From positions 34,882,352 to 34,946,351 of the forward strand of contig NC_044601.1 in NCBI RefSeq assembly GCF_901933205.1: 64,000 nucleotides of DNA, given 5' to 3'. The position numbers and the translations under genes are program-made. The notes beneath the pieces are model-generated. The model had not been told where the DNA came from. It worked only from the letters and a program-made list of their open reading frames with translations, and ran no database searches. Positions within the stretch are counted from its first letter, which is position 1; every line of letters starts with the position of its first letter. Source of the stretch: Camarhynchus parvulus (lineage: Eukaryota > Chordata > Aves > Passeriformes > Thraupidae). Shown one piece after another: positions 31,965 through 44,200 of the stretch.

Positions 31965-34371
31965 GTAAGAGATTTATAATTAAGAAAGAATAAAAAAGAG
32001 AGAAAAAGATCACGACCACTTTCAAATCCAACCTGTTAGCACATGTTTCTGGTAAAATCTATGTTAGGTAATGAAAGAAAAATAGAGTAATTACCAAGTT
32101 GGGCTACTTTTCATTTTATGCTGGGTAGACTCATCCTAGTAGAAAAAGCAAGATGCATTTTATTCTTGAGATCTTTAGCTGATATTTAGCTATGTCTGAT
32201 ACCACAGTGTTGTGTGCTTTCTAACTTGGTGACAAAAGTCAATGTGTAACAAGATGCATCAGAAACCCTCAAATCTTTGGTTTTGTAGCAGAGTAATAAG
32301 AATATGTGTCTGACTAATAAGAACACCAGCAGTACATTTTTTAAGTTCTTTATTACTGAGGATACTGATCCACTTTGTCCAGAGAGTTAAAATTTTGATA
32401 GATCAGTTCTGTTTTTCAGTTTATACTGATCTGTTTCTGAAAACCTTAGTTTAGGTTGGTGGGTGTAGTGTATTTATTGTGACATGGCCAGAAGTCATAT
32501 TATCCAAATTCCTACCTTTTAGGGAAACTGTTCCAATAACAAAACAAATGTGTTCTATGTTACAAAAGGCTTTCTAGAAATTTTACTGAGTCCTTTGCTG
32601 TTGGTTTTGTTTTTGGTTTTTTTTCCTAGTACAGCAAGGGTCATCTCTGTTTGTAACATGTGTTTATTTAGTAGCAGGAAATGCAGAGGTGTCATGGAAA
32701 TCAGCTCAGAATAATTAAAAATGTATTAAATGCTTTCATGATCCAAATATTTTAACTTTAATTTCTGTTCAGAATACAAAGAATCAAATTTGGTCTCCAT
32801 CATAGAAGAAATGAATGAGAGGCATATCTTCTCATGTAAAATTCACTTGAAATATTCCAAAATTGTGTAAGCTTGTACCTCTGCATAGTATTCTGTCCAT
32901 GATGCTTATGAATATTGGGGAATGGGCAATTATAGTAGGCTCTGCGTGGACTAGTGGAAGGGGATCTATGAATTTATCTGTAATAGGAAATTTCATTATT
33001 TTCATGTCAAATATTTTAAATTGTTGTGCACTACTTTCAAAACTATTTAGGAGACATTTCATAATCTAGATAATATAGAAAGAATCTCTGTTACCACAGA
33101 ATCCCTGTTAAACAGGCACTTTACTGGGGGAATCTGCAAATGGCCAGCTTTTAGCATTTAACAAGGCTTTTATAATCTGCTGAGTATCTTTTCACTATGT
33201 GTCAGTTTAGCTGACTAATCATTTCTGTACAGCTGAGTTCATGAGACAAATCTTTTACTTATTTATCTATTTTCCTTGAAGAAAATGAAAACCCATAAAC
33301 TCTAATACTTTGCCACACCAGGGACTAGTGAATATTTTTCTTAAATTGATTTTAAAGCTGCTTAATGTGTGGCCAAAGTTTTAGGTATGCTCAAAAGTTT
33401 AAAACCTCTTAGTGTTGAACAGAAATTAAGTGCACTTTAAATTCCAAAAACATTAATCTTTAGTAATCCTTTTTCCAGAGCAAATTAATTATAGTTCAAA
33501 TGGCATCAGCAAGTCATTAGATCAGAGTGTACAGTGTAGTACTATCAAGCACCATAAAGTGTTAACTAACTCTGACACTAGATGCAAAAAATGCACTATT
33601 CCCATTCCAGATTTCTTATCTGCATCACTCAGTACAAGTACAGATACAGGTTACTCTCAGAGTTTCTCGATTAATTCAGCCACAAGTTTACCTAAGAAAC
33701 AGTTATTTCAGAAGAATGTAAGCAAACGCTAGGTGCATAAATCCAACTCATCATCTAGTCCATACAGGCCTGCTTGAAAACACATTCCCTATTAAATTAA
33801 GAAGTATGTGTTGTGCATTTGTAAGTAGCAAAAGTTTATATGTGGAATTTTCCTATTTGTGAAAACAAATACTGGAGTTGGTGTGCATCCCCAATTGCAT
33901 TAATTTGGAATTTTTTCCCTTTTTTCTTAAATTTAAAACCATCTTAAACAATCAGTGCCAGCTCAACATTGTTCTCTGCATCCAAGCATTTAGACCCATG
34001 TCAGTGTTTACATGCAGTCAGTGGCATGGCATTTCTTTATCACTGAAGAATTTGTCAAGTTCCTAATGCTTACTGAGGCTGAGCCAAGCTAGGAACAAAG
34101 CAGATCTTTCCAACTCCTGAAGTAGCATTAAATCAGCCTCATAATTTAGGATCTTACACCATTCCCTCAAAGGTCCTTGCCGCTCTGTGCAGGCAGATGA
34201 GTCTACTCTGCTCAGACAACTATGTTAACATTTCTCAAACTGATGAAGTTCATGTTTAATTTTTAGACTAATGCATGCAAGTACTATGTACCATGTTTTG
34301 AAACTCTGCAGTTTCCATGGAGAAATTCTCATGACTCTTCCTAATGCCATATTTGTTTTATTTATTTCTAG
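31965..34371 (+). other. CNTNAP4: CNTNAP4 intron 7
   Basis: 2,407 bp without recognisable repeats or genes; short open frames on both strands around 32832-33069 overlap each other and have no coding character. Confidence 0.9.
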
Positions 34372-34633
34372 GGCAATATGTCCTTCTCATGTTTAGAGCC
34401 AAAGGTAGTTCCTGTGACATTTCTGAGCTCCAGCAGTTTCCTGGCACTGCGAGGCACATCAGGGCAAGATGAAGTATTTGTCAGTTTTCAGTTTCGCACT
34501 TGGAACAAGGATGGACTTCTATTATCCAGTAAACTGCACCAGTCTTCAGGTGGTTTCCTCTTATATCTGAGTGATGGGAGAGTCAAAATCAATCTTCATA
34601 AAACAGGAAGAGTACTGAGTGACATCGCTGCAG
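34372..34633 (+). CDS. CNTNAP4: CNTNAP4 exon 8: linker and first half of laminin G domain 2
   Basis: 262 nt, phase 0 to phase 1. It begins GNMSFSCLEP, whose Cys completes laminin G1 and whose NMS is a sequon. It continues with VPVTFLSSSSFLALRG, VFVSFQFRTWNKDGLLLSS and SSGGFLLYLSDGRVKI. The S-F-Q-F-R-T-W-N-x-x-G-L-L run is the characteristic laminin G strand of this family. Acceptor is TTATTTCTAG, donor GCAG|GTAACA. The S-G-G-F-L-L-Y-L-S-D-G stretch is one of the parts that point to CNTNAP4 rather than CNTNAP5. Confidence 0.95.
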
Positions 34634-36426
34634 GTAACAGAAATGAAGAAAAAAAATTACAAGACTCCTATGAGTAAAAGAAAAACATTAAAAGTTATTT
34701 ATTTAGTATTTGCTTTCTTGACTGATTTTTATGATTAGTTTGTGTGCAACTGTGCTTTACTTGTGGGAATTTTACACCCAATTATTTCTAAATGCTTTCT
34801 TTTCTCACAAACATACCTATTCTTTTTTTCCCCATGAGTGAGCAGAAATTACTTGCAGTAATACTAAAAAATTGAGTCCTTAGCTTAACATGCATACAGT
34901 ATGTACAGCTCATGTGTATGACCAGGCAAATCTAAGCAGTCTTTTCAGTTGTGAAGTTTAAAGAGACTAAGAAATTTAGTCTCACTCTGTCAAGCTAAGT
35001 CATTAAGATGTGTCTCACCATTTGTCTGTGCTTTCAAAAAGTATCAAGTAACAATTTTTTTTATAAAGTTATACATCACTATAAATATACTGTCTATTAT
35101 TTTTTAGAGTTCTCCATTGCAGAGATATCCATTAATCTGGGGCAGGGGATGCCCAATACCAGATTGTATTTCAGAAAACCAGGGCAAGTTTGAGTCTATG
35201 ATTTTAAAAAAAGGGAACTTGAGAAAAATGAATACCTGGAAGATAAAAGGTCACTTTTGTAGTTAAACACTGAATCGAGACTAAATCATCTACTTTTGGT
35301 AGTGCACTGCTAGGCATCCCTCAGGGTAAAACAGATTTTCAGAAAGCTAGTACCCAGTCTAGTCTTCTGATGAGTAATTTCACCCTTGGCAAACAAATAT
35401 GTCAAGACAAAAGGATGGAGCTACTATAGTGAATACACAGTCATGTTAGAGAGCATTCAGTTGGGATTCTAAGCAGATTCCAGCTTTAACTTTCTCTCTG
35501 CCTGGCAGGAATGGGAGTAAGTCTTTCACAAAGAGCGTCCTCAGTTTTTCTGAGCGCTGTTGGCAGTTGATGTGGGATCAGCAAGACTGTTGGCCCAGTC
35601 AGGAATCTCCATCTTTCAGGAAATATGATAGCAGGACAGAAAAATGTCATCTCCACATTCAGAGGTTTTTTATAAAATGCTGCTATCAAGTAATGTCCCC
35701 ATGTAATAATATCATCACCTTCACCTAGCAGCTTGTCATCAGTATTGTACTATACAATGGCATTCCATATATCACAGCTACCTTAGAGCTTCTCATTATT
35801 TATGCAAACAAATTTAGTTTTGCCCTTTACTTGTAGATGGATTATATGATGTGATATGATATGATGAGACATAAGACAGGAAAAAGACAATACAGAATAG
35901 GTGGATAAAAGGGATTACAAGGAATATATGATATGAGGAAATTGAGGCTAGGGTTGGAGTCATTTCTGTATGGACAAAGACGACCAGAGTCCACTAGCTG
36001 GAGCAATATATTGTAGAAGCAATGGTGAATTTGAATGCAGAAAACACATTTGTGATATCCAGAACGTCACTTGATCTTTGATTCATTTTGACCCGTACAC
36101 AAGCCTGTTTTTTCCATTTTATATTCACAAAGCAGAATGTTATCAGTGTAAAAGAAGCCAAGTCAGTTCCAGTTATGTAACAAAGACCAAGTGAGAAACC
36201 CCCAAACTAGTTATAATCAGTATAAAGACAAAATAAGAATCAACTGTCTAAACTGTCCTCAAAACTTATTAGGCAGTATAATGCAGAGGGAGCAAAGCAG
36301 AACAAAGCCGGACAGAGAAACCGCCACAGGATTTGAACGTGAGGTCTCTTTAATCTTTGTTCCATGCTCCTGTTTCTTTGATTGATTCCTTACTTTAAAT
36401 CCTCTTAATAAATGAAAATTCCTTCC

Positions 36427-36875
36427 CTTCCTTGAGGAGGAAGCGGGGGAAGGGAGAGGGAGAGGGAGGTGGAAAGGGAAGGGGAAGGGGAAGGGGAAGG
36501 GAGGAAAGGAAAAAGGAAAGGAAAAGGGAAAGGAAAGGGGAAAGGGAAAGGGGAGGCGAGGCGAGGCGAGGCGAGGCGAGGCGAGGCGAGGCGAGGCGAG
36601 GCGAGGCGAGGCGAGGCGAGGCGAGGCGAGGCGAAAAGGAAGGGGCAGGAAGGCAGGCAAGGAAGGAAAGGCAAGGCGAAAGGAAAGGAAGGCAAGGAAA
36701 GGAAAGGAAAGGCAAGGCAAGGAAAGGCAAGGCGAGGAAAGGAAAGGAAAGGAAAGGAAAGGAGAGGAAAGGAAAGGAAAGGAAAGGAAAGGAAAGGAAA
36801 GGAAAGGAAAGGAAAGGAAAGGAAAGGAAAGGAAAGGAAAGGAAAGGAAAGGAAAGGAAAGGAAAGGAAAGGAAA
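36427..36875 (+). repeat. Compound purine array: GGGGAA, GAGGC and GGAAA units
   Basis: About 450 bp, G/A only apart from the C of the GGC-type units. Order on the + strand: irregular GGGGAA/GGAAAG sequence (36435-36552), a nearly perfect GAGGC array of about 16 copies with one CpG per unit (36553-36634), a mixed transition of GGAAGGCA-like units (36635-36735), and 28 GGAAA units with one GGAGA interruption (36736-36875). All are one-base relatives of each other, which suggests stepwise slippage. Frames open on both strands here are artefacts. Confidence 0.97.
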
Positions 36876-37702
36876 CTGTGAAGTTCATTATGTTTCTACA
36901 GGTGTTTAATGATTATGGGTAAAATTTTAAACTGTTGATTATTTTAACTCAGGAAAAGACTATAAGCCTCTAATGACCACAGATAATGTTGAAATTTGCA
37001 TAAATACTTTGATCCTGTTCCTGTGGGTGATAATAGGCATGGCCCTGGTATTTTTTATTTTCTAAAATAACTGATGCACAAAGAGTACCACTGACAAGTA
37101 ATGACAAGATATTTCCCTAGGCTTACCATTTGAAAATGTCAATTTCTTAGTAAGAATGTCAGTGGTATACAGTTAGCGATGTTGAATTTGCGTTTTTAGG
37201 AGCTATTTCAATTGCTGTTCAATTATGTGATATATGTTAAAGAAACTGTTGCCATGCACTGTCATTTTAACAGACTGGCTGATGGTGGTGGCACTTTTAA
37301 CAGCAGTAGGTAGACTTGCACGTGGGAAAATTTATTCAATTTCAAAGCTGCAATGCAGTACATAAAATATTAGTATTAACATCCCAAAATAAATCTTGAC
37401 ATTGTATGCTGAAACAGAATTTAGTGTTCTCATGCTAGGGTAAGTTTCCCATTCATAAAGTCTAAAAGGAGGAATTGTGTTTGTTTTTGTGAAGGCAAAA
37501 GTTACAGCAAAATCATCTTATTCTTTTCAGAGAGGGAATTTATCTAACAAAACCATATGGGAAACTTTTCCTTGAGTTTTTGAAGTGTTTGGTGTAGCAA
37601 TCATTGAAGCAATTCAAGTCTGCATTTGGAGGTTGAGTAATTAAATTATGGATGATTGGACAGAAGATTTGTTCCCCTACAGGCAAGGACTTATGACCTG
37701 AC

Positions 37703-37704
<2 letters not shown>

Positions 37705-37765
<61 letters not shown>
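37705..37765. repeat. CA dinucleotide microsatellite, about 30 copies
   Basis: Uninterrupted AC repeat ending in ACATATAA. A Cys/Val-rich frame on the minus strand is a by-product of the repeat. Confidence 0.98.
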
Positions 37766-37769
<4 letters not shown>

Positions 37770-39087
37770 ATATTTGATAATTGAATCTGAGCGTATTTCT
37801 TTGTGCACAAGTCTTAAATTAATTTTCCTGTGTTTTTTAAGAATTTCTTTAACCATATAAAACCGAGGAGAATGGCATATCATTTCCTAACTAATTAAGG
37901 TTATAGTAAGTTCTATCTTTCTTTTGCAGAATGGCTGCTTAATGTCTTTAATTTGTAGCCTCCTTTGCAAGTGGTACATCAAATATTCACAAAGAAATAA
38001 CATACGTTTAAAAAAAACAGAAATCAACACAAAGTTAATTTGTTTTGAATTATGAGACCAAATTGAATTACAATATGTGTAAATGTTGGATCCTATTACT
38101 CAGTTTGTTCTGTGACGCTCTATTTCTATGAAGCTTTTAATTTCCATCCATCTTTTAGTTAAATGGTGTTAATAATAATAATGGAATTTCATTGTTATAC
38201 TTCAGACTAATCTATAAATTACTTCCTCTAAACTTTTTTTTTGTTTCTCACTGATCTCCTAATAATTTATATACACTGCATTTTATACATGTGTTTCTGA
38301 GGTTGGGTATCATTGTTCTGCAAGACATCCCGTAGACCCTATTTTAATACTTAGATTTAAAATGCTAGAACTAATGGGAATAAATGGACATCTTGTTTAA
38401 CAGCTACCTTATTATGTACTAAAAAAATTCATTGCTTTGTTTTTCCTGTTTGCTTGTGGTTAAGATTTTTCTAACTCATAGTAGAGCACCAGACAATATA
38501 AGTTTCAGACGGAATGTAGATGTTGGTAGTCCATTGGCCTCTTCCACTTAGATGTTTTACCACTCAGTGGCTTCACACAAGCAAATATGAATTTAGTCAA
38601 AGTTCTCAATTCAAGGGCTAAAATGAACAGTTTTCTTCAGAGTGTCTTGTGCTCCCACAATGGCATTCCTTAGTTCTCAGACTTAATAAAAGGGATTTCT
38701 AAGAAGTCTTAACTTCAGCTGCATGAACAGTGGTAAATATCTCTAACCATGCCAACCACTCAGAAGGAGAGATAAAATACCTATTCCAAAATTATATACT
38801 AGCTCAGCAAGGTGAATTACAATCAACAAACCAAACAGTGTAAAATTCATCTTATTAATTTTCCAGTAACCAAAACTTCTGATGGTCTGAAATACCATTC
38901 TTTATATGTTAGGACAGTCTCTTACCTACCTTCACTGTCAAATACTACGAGGTTTGGAATATGGTTTACCCACCAGAACAAGAAGCTACTGAAGGAGGAT
39001 GCACAACTAAGAATTAAAAGCATTTATCCTTGTAACGATTAAAATAAAATGGCAGAATTTGTTGATAAATTTATTATTTTCAGTAAT

Positions 39088-39833
39088 GACACAGGTAGTG
39101 AGATCAAGTGTATCCTCAGCAGGTTTGCTGATGGCACAAACCTGAGTGGTGCAGTTGATTCACTCTAGGGAAGGAATGCAACCCTTGGTAGATTTGAAGA
39201 TGGAGGATGCTTGATAGACTTGAAGAATGGACCCATGTGAATCTCATGAAGCTCAGCAAAGCCAAATGAGAGTTCCTGCACCTGGGTTTAAGTGCCCTCC
39301 CCCCTGCCATATCAGTATAGGCTGGCGGAGGAGGGGATTTCTTGCAGGCCTGCCAAGAAAAACTTGGGGGTGCTGGTAGATGAGACCCCCACCTCAAGAA
39401 CTCCTTCAAGCTCTAGGGTCCCCAACACAAGAAAAACATGGTCCTGCTAGAAGGAGACTGGAGTAGGGCCATGAAAATTATCAGAGGGCAGGAGCACATC
39501 TCCATGAAGACAGGCTGAGAGAGTTGGTATTATTCAGCCTGGAAAAAAAAAATAATTAGGGAGACCTTATTGTGGCCTTTTCATACTTAAGGCCTATAAT
39601 GGAGATTTTTATTCTTTTTTCCTCCAAGGATCTGTAGTGGCAGAACAAGAGGTGACAATTTTAAAGTGAAACAGGTTATATTTACATGTTCCACTCCTGG
39701 AAATGATCAAGGTTATGTTGTATGGGGGTTTTGGCAATGTGATCCTGTAAAAAAGTCCCTGCAAAGAGGGGCATTGATTGAACTGGTTTTCAAAGGTCCC
39801 TTGCAGCCCAACATGTTATATGATTCTATGATT
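39088..39833 (+). mobile_element. CR1 LINE fragment, sense, with 3' terminus
   Basis: Sense CR1 phrases include AGCAGGTTTGCTGATGGCAC, GAGTGGTGCAGTTGATTCAC, GAATCTCATGAAGCTCAGCA, TTCCTGCACCTGGGTTTAAG, AAGACAGGCTGAGAGAGTTG and GTGGCAGAACAAGAGGTGAC. It finishes CAAAGGTCCCTTGCAGCCCA and TGATTCTATGATT, the characteristic CR1 terminal repeat. It covers the C-terminal reverse transcriptase region and 3' UTR and is broken by indels, so it is not active. Confidence 0.93.
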
Positions 39834-41136
39834 TTTTAATTTCTAAAGGAAGAGATAAAGTATTAAAGAGTTGCGACCGAGGAAAATTTCAATCACTTGA
39901 AGTATTCATGAGAGGCTGGGACTAAAGCAAAATGTTTAGAATTTCTGGTTACGTGTTCCCTAATAAATATGCTTATTGAAGTAAGGAGAAAAGGTATATA
40001 GGACTAATATTATCTTAAATATACTGGAGATATTATCTAGGTGATAGTTCATCTGAGTTTGCAATGTCCTTTTAGGGTTTATCTCTTCCTTTTATTATGA
40101 TCTTGCATTTAGATTATGGTAATCACCAATCTATGGATCCTAATTATTCTATAATTTAGCTATTTGAACCTTCTCATCTTTCTCTTTTTATTTTCTTTCT
40201 TTCTGTTTGAATGAATCTCTTAACTCATGGATTGCTACTGCAACATATATAGCATATTCTAGAGAGGACTACATGAATACATGAAGTTTCAAGAGGGAAA
40301 TCACAGATCACAAATCATAGGCACTCTGCAGTCAGAAAATGCTTTGCCTAATTTAGAGATTGTAGTCTTTATTCTTCACTGAAAGAAGTGCCTCTGCCCT
40401 GAGGAATACTCAAGAACATGATTGACTTTAAGCACTTGTTAAAGATTATAACATGGTTACATGCTACCCTGTGTAGAATTTATTTATGTATACATAAGTG
40501 CTTTCCAGAATCGGGACTATAGGTTTATTGCTTTGTGGCACCTTACACCTACACAGCCAGGAGTAATGTAAGTTTGTGGTCATGGCTTAACTCTCAGAAT
40601 ATTTTCCGCACATGTCCCATAAAAGAATCAGCTGAAAGCAAAATTGTCTTGTGACATTGACGTGATGATTACTGAAGCTTTTAGCATCTGCAGTATTTTA
40701 CTATTTTGCCATATTGTAATATAATGACCACTTTGTAACAGTGTAATAAAAATAGGTATTATGTGTAAAATACTGTATCCACCATCACAATGATGTTTTA
40801 ATGATAGTCTCCTTGGATTGGGAGGATACTCTTCACAGTCATTACATTAAATGAGTATATTACAGATAATTAGGCTACAACAATAGTACTACAACACTAA
40901 GACTTATTCAGTGAAGTAGCTTTATTTTTTATCTTTCAAGTATGAAGCAAGGTTCTGTCTTCACAAAAGATGCTTATGCTTACTGAGTTCTTTTTCATTT
41001 TACTATCACTTGGAGATTTTATGTGGGCTATGATTGCTCTCTCTTGGTTCTTTCTCCTCTCAATTCTAAAACATTTAGATAGTATAATAATAGGTGGAAG
41101 TTCATACTAAATTTGGGGGTATTATTTTTCTTTCAG

Positions 41137-41283
41137 GTGCTGGATTAAATAACGGGCAGTGGCATTCTGTGTCCCTCTCTGTCAAAAGGAATCGGATCAG
41201 TGTAAGAGTAGACAATGATGTGACCTCATCTGCTCATGCCTTCATACCTCTGCAGATTTATTCAGATGTTTTCTACTTTGGAG
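41137..41283 (+). CDS. CNTNAP4: CNTNAP4 exon 9: laminin G domain 2, middle
   Basis: 147 nt, phase 1 to phase 1. It encodes GAGLNNGQWHSVSLSVKRN, then ISVRVDNDVTSS and LQIYSDVFYFGG. N-x-G-Q-W-H-S-V is the laminin G motif equivalent to the D-D-Q-H-W-H-S-V of domain 1, and Y-F-G-G leads into the Cys-rich loop of exon 10. Acceptor is TTTCTTTCAG, donor GGAG|GTGAAA. It follows a 6.5 kb intron that carries the large pentanucleotide array and the sense CR1. Confidence 0.95.
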
Positions 41284-44200
41284 GTGAAATATCGTTGTTT
41301 GTTTATAAAGGCAATATCCAACAGTTACATATCAATTTTTCCTGACATATCTAATCAAATGAAAATTATTATTTGGCTTGCTTCAAGTCTTCTTTGCCTG
41401 GCTTGGTTCAGGCACTGTTCTGATATTTTCAGTTTTCTTTAAATTTTACCATGTTGGGTAAAATAAATCACCACCTTCAATTCTTGGTAGCTTTTTAGAT
41501 AACTTGTACTGTGCTCTGATAATTGAATATAGTCTGGCTGGCAATCAAACAGACACACAAAGGTTTCTCTTGCTGCAGACTTATTGTTTTGCCAAATGAA
41601 TATTTTGGAGAGTCTTCCACTGGAATGACTTCAAGTAAATGCTTAAGTAAATGCTTATCTTGTAAATACCCTCTTCGTACATAGACCTTTTCGGTTTGTT
41701 TTTTTTTACCACAGTGATATAACTTTTCTATGTTTGATGAATATAATTTGTGTCTAAAAACCTGTATGTACTTATGTCTTCATTTCTCTAGGAATATCAA
41801 CAGTCATCTGCCATCAAGGGATTATGTCATTAATGACATGTATTGTTATTGATAGACTGGAGCTGATTGTTCTATTATTCATACAATTCTTTTGGGAATG
41901 GGCTGCATAGTAGCAATGATAAACATTACCTGAGCGTGTTGGTTGTTTGCCTAATGCTTCCTCTCTTTTAAACATTAATGATTAAATTATTAATTATTTA
42001 ATAATAATTCTCAACTTTCTGTGAAAACTGAGAAGGTTATCTACAAAACACTAAATGAGTATGGACCCAGTCATTGTCCACAGATCACTTCCCTTGAAAC
42101 AACAGCTTTTAAATAACTTTTATGTTCACAGACATGCACTTAGTACAGTAACTGCTACATGAGCATTCACATGAATTTTCACATCTGGCATCTACCCTGT
42201 AATACTAAAAATACCCCTTGACTTGGCTTGTAATCAGTAAAAGCAGAGAAAGATGCAAAATATTGGTCTTGAATAACCCTTCTATGTTGGTTCAGGTTCC
42301 CAGATCTCTGATAAGGTGATTTTCACCATTGCAGGGTTGATGGCACAAATGAACAGTTCAGAAGGGATGTGGGGATCTACAAAAAGAAGCATATTCAATT
42401 GAGTTGTAGAAGGACACTTATATTTGTGATTTGCAGTGTGGAGAGGACAAATTAATTCTATACTGGAAGTAGCAACTGTATATCCGTCCCTCAGATTCTC
42501 TGATCTCAGCCTTATTACTGAAAACTACAGCTCATGCATCTCATACAAAGTTAGGGAATTCTAGAAGTGGGTTTCTGAGTTTAGAAAATTCTTTATTAAA
42601 TTTTTATGTTATATGCCACTGTCAAAATGCAGACAATGCATTTTTACTTTCTTTCCAAGTTTATATGAATATTTACCATGTTTGTGCTGTTTGTTAAAAT
42701 ATGAGTATCAGCCTTTCAGGGGAGGTGTCCTGGGGACATGGTGATTTGTTTACTTTTTTAATGAATACAAATTATGCAGGAAATGTGTGTGTTTAACTAG
42801 GAAAATGTGTAATAAACATGAAAATATTTTAGTATTATGTCAGCACAATTTCTAGTCATGCCATCATCAAAGATCTCTAACCCCTCTCAGTTCTTGTAAT
42901 AAAAACTCACTGCAACTATAAGGGAAAATGAGATAATTTAATTTTGCAATAAGTGCATAATATAAATTTAATGATTAAAGGATTTCCTTTTATCTTTAAT
43001 ATCCAGTCTACAATTGTAAGGAAGCACAATTTAATTAATGTTAATGGTATTTGTCTCTTCTCTAATAGAAGACAATTTTTGAAAAAGAGACACCAAGAAA
43101 AATATCTGACACACAATTTTGTAAAATAGCTATGCCAAAAATTTTTAAACTTTTCCTACTTTCTCTGCCCTTTATTTATTTGTTTGTTTATTATTTATTT
43201 ATTTACGCTCTACTGAAAACATTTCGTTCTCAAATGAGCATCATATTTTTCACCAGAAATGACAGAATTTATGTTACTGTTCAACTGTAGAATGCTGTAA
43301 GGCATGGGGTTAAACCTGTAATTCATTTGTCTAGCTGTGTTTGGTACTGAAAACTGACTGTGCTCTTATTTTTACTTTTGCAAGTTTGCATATTTGGTGT
43401 TCTTAAAGCAACACACCAAGTAGATAAAAAACATTTGCCTTTAGAAACATGATAAAAATTTTGAAGAGTTTGGCTCCTGAGCAGATTTATGAACACTCCA
43501 AGTCTATCAGCTTGTAAAATTTCAGTTTTAATGCTTTTTCTAATCTAAATTTCTCAAAAATATATCTATACTATTTATGTTGTTGCACACTTATTTGAAT
43601 ATATTTAGTAGTTTCCACTATCATTTTGCTTTCCTGTATCGTAAGCCTCTTCACTGTCTTTACAGGACTTCAGAAGTACTCATTAGCTCTGTGGAACAAA
43701 AAAGTGTCTTAAAACTCATTGCTTTCTAACATCCTAAAATAAGAAGGTCTTCAAATGCTGCGAACCAGAATGCAGTATTGTTTGACTAAGATCAAAGGAT
43801 GACCCTTGTACATCATTGCAGAAACAACAATACCCCTTGGAAGAAAGACAAATAAAGCATTGTAGTGTAGTGTTTACCTGCCACTGGGAAAAACTGCTCA
43901 ATGTACATGTTTTAAATCAAATCGGGATTAAAGCAATTTATTTATTTACTACAAGTGTTTACTTATTTGACAATCAGTGAACAAGGCATTTCAGAACCAG
44001 TAAGATGATAGATAAACCACAATATTAAATTCTTACAGTGTGTACATCCAGATGGTATGTAGTCTAAGCCTCAGTTCTAAGCAAGTCTTAGATCAAGATT
44101 TATTGGGATATGACCACTCAAGCCATGTACAGTTGCAAAAATGGAAATCTTATAACTTCTTGGGGCAAATTGTTCTGATATGGACCACTGTCACCATAAA

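Larger units (their letters stand above)
34634..41136 (+). other. CNTNAP4: CNTNAP4 intron 8
   Basis: 6,503 bp. It carries the compound pentanucleotide array, a CA microsatellite and a 750-bp sense CR1. The remainder is AT-rich and unremarkable. Confidence 0.9.

Noticed and set aside
36259..36909. Overlapping long frames on both strands
   Set aside because: They are produced by the pentanucleotide purine arrays, which rarely contain stops; no domain or splice evidence.
37540..37883. Cys-Val repeat peptides on the minus strand
   Set aside because: Translation of the CA microsatellite.
39116..39409. 97-residue minus-strand frame
   Set aside because: It is antisense to the CR1 fragment and has no recognisable product.
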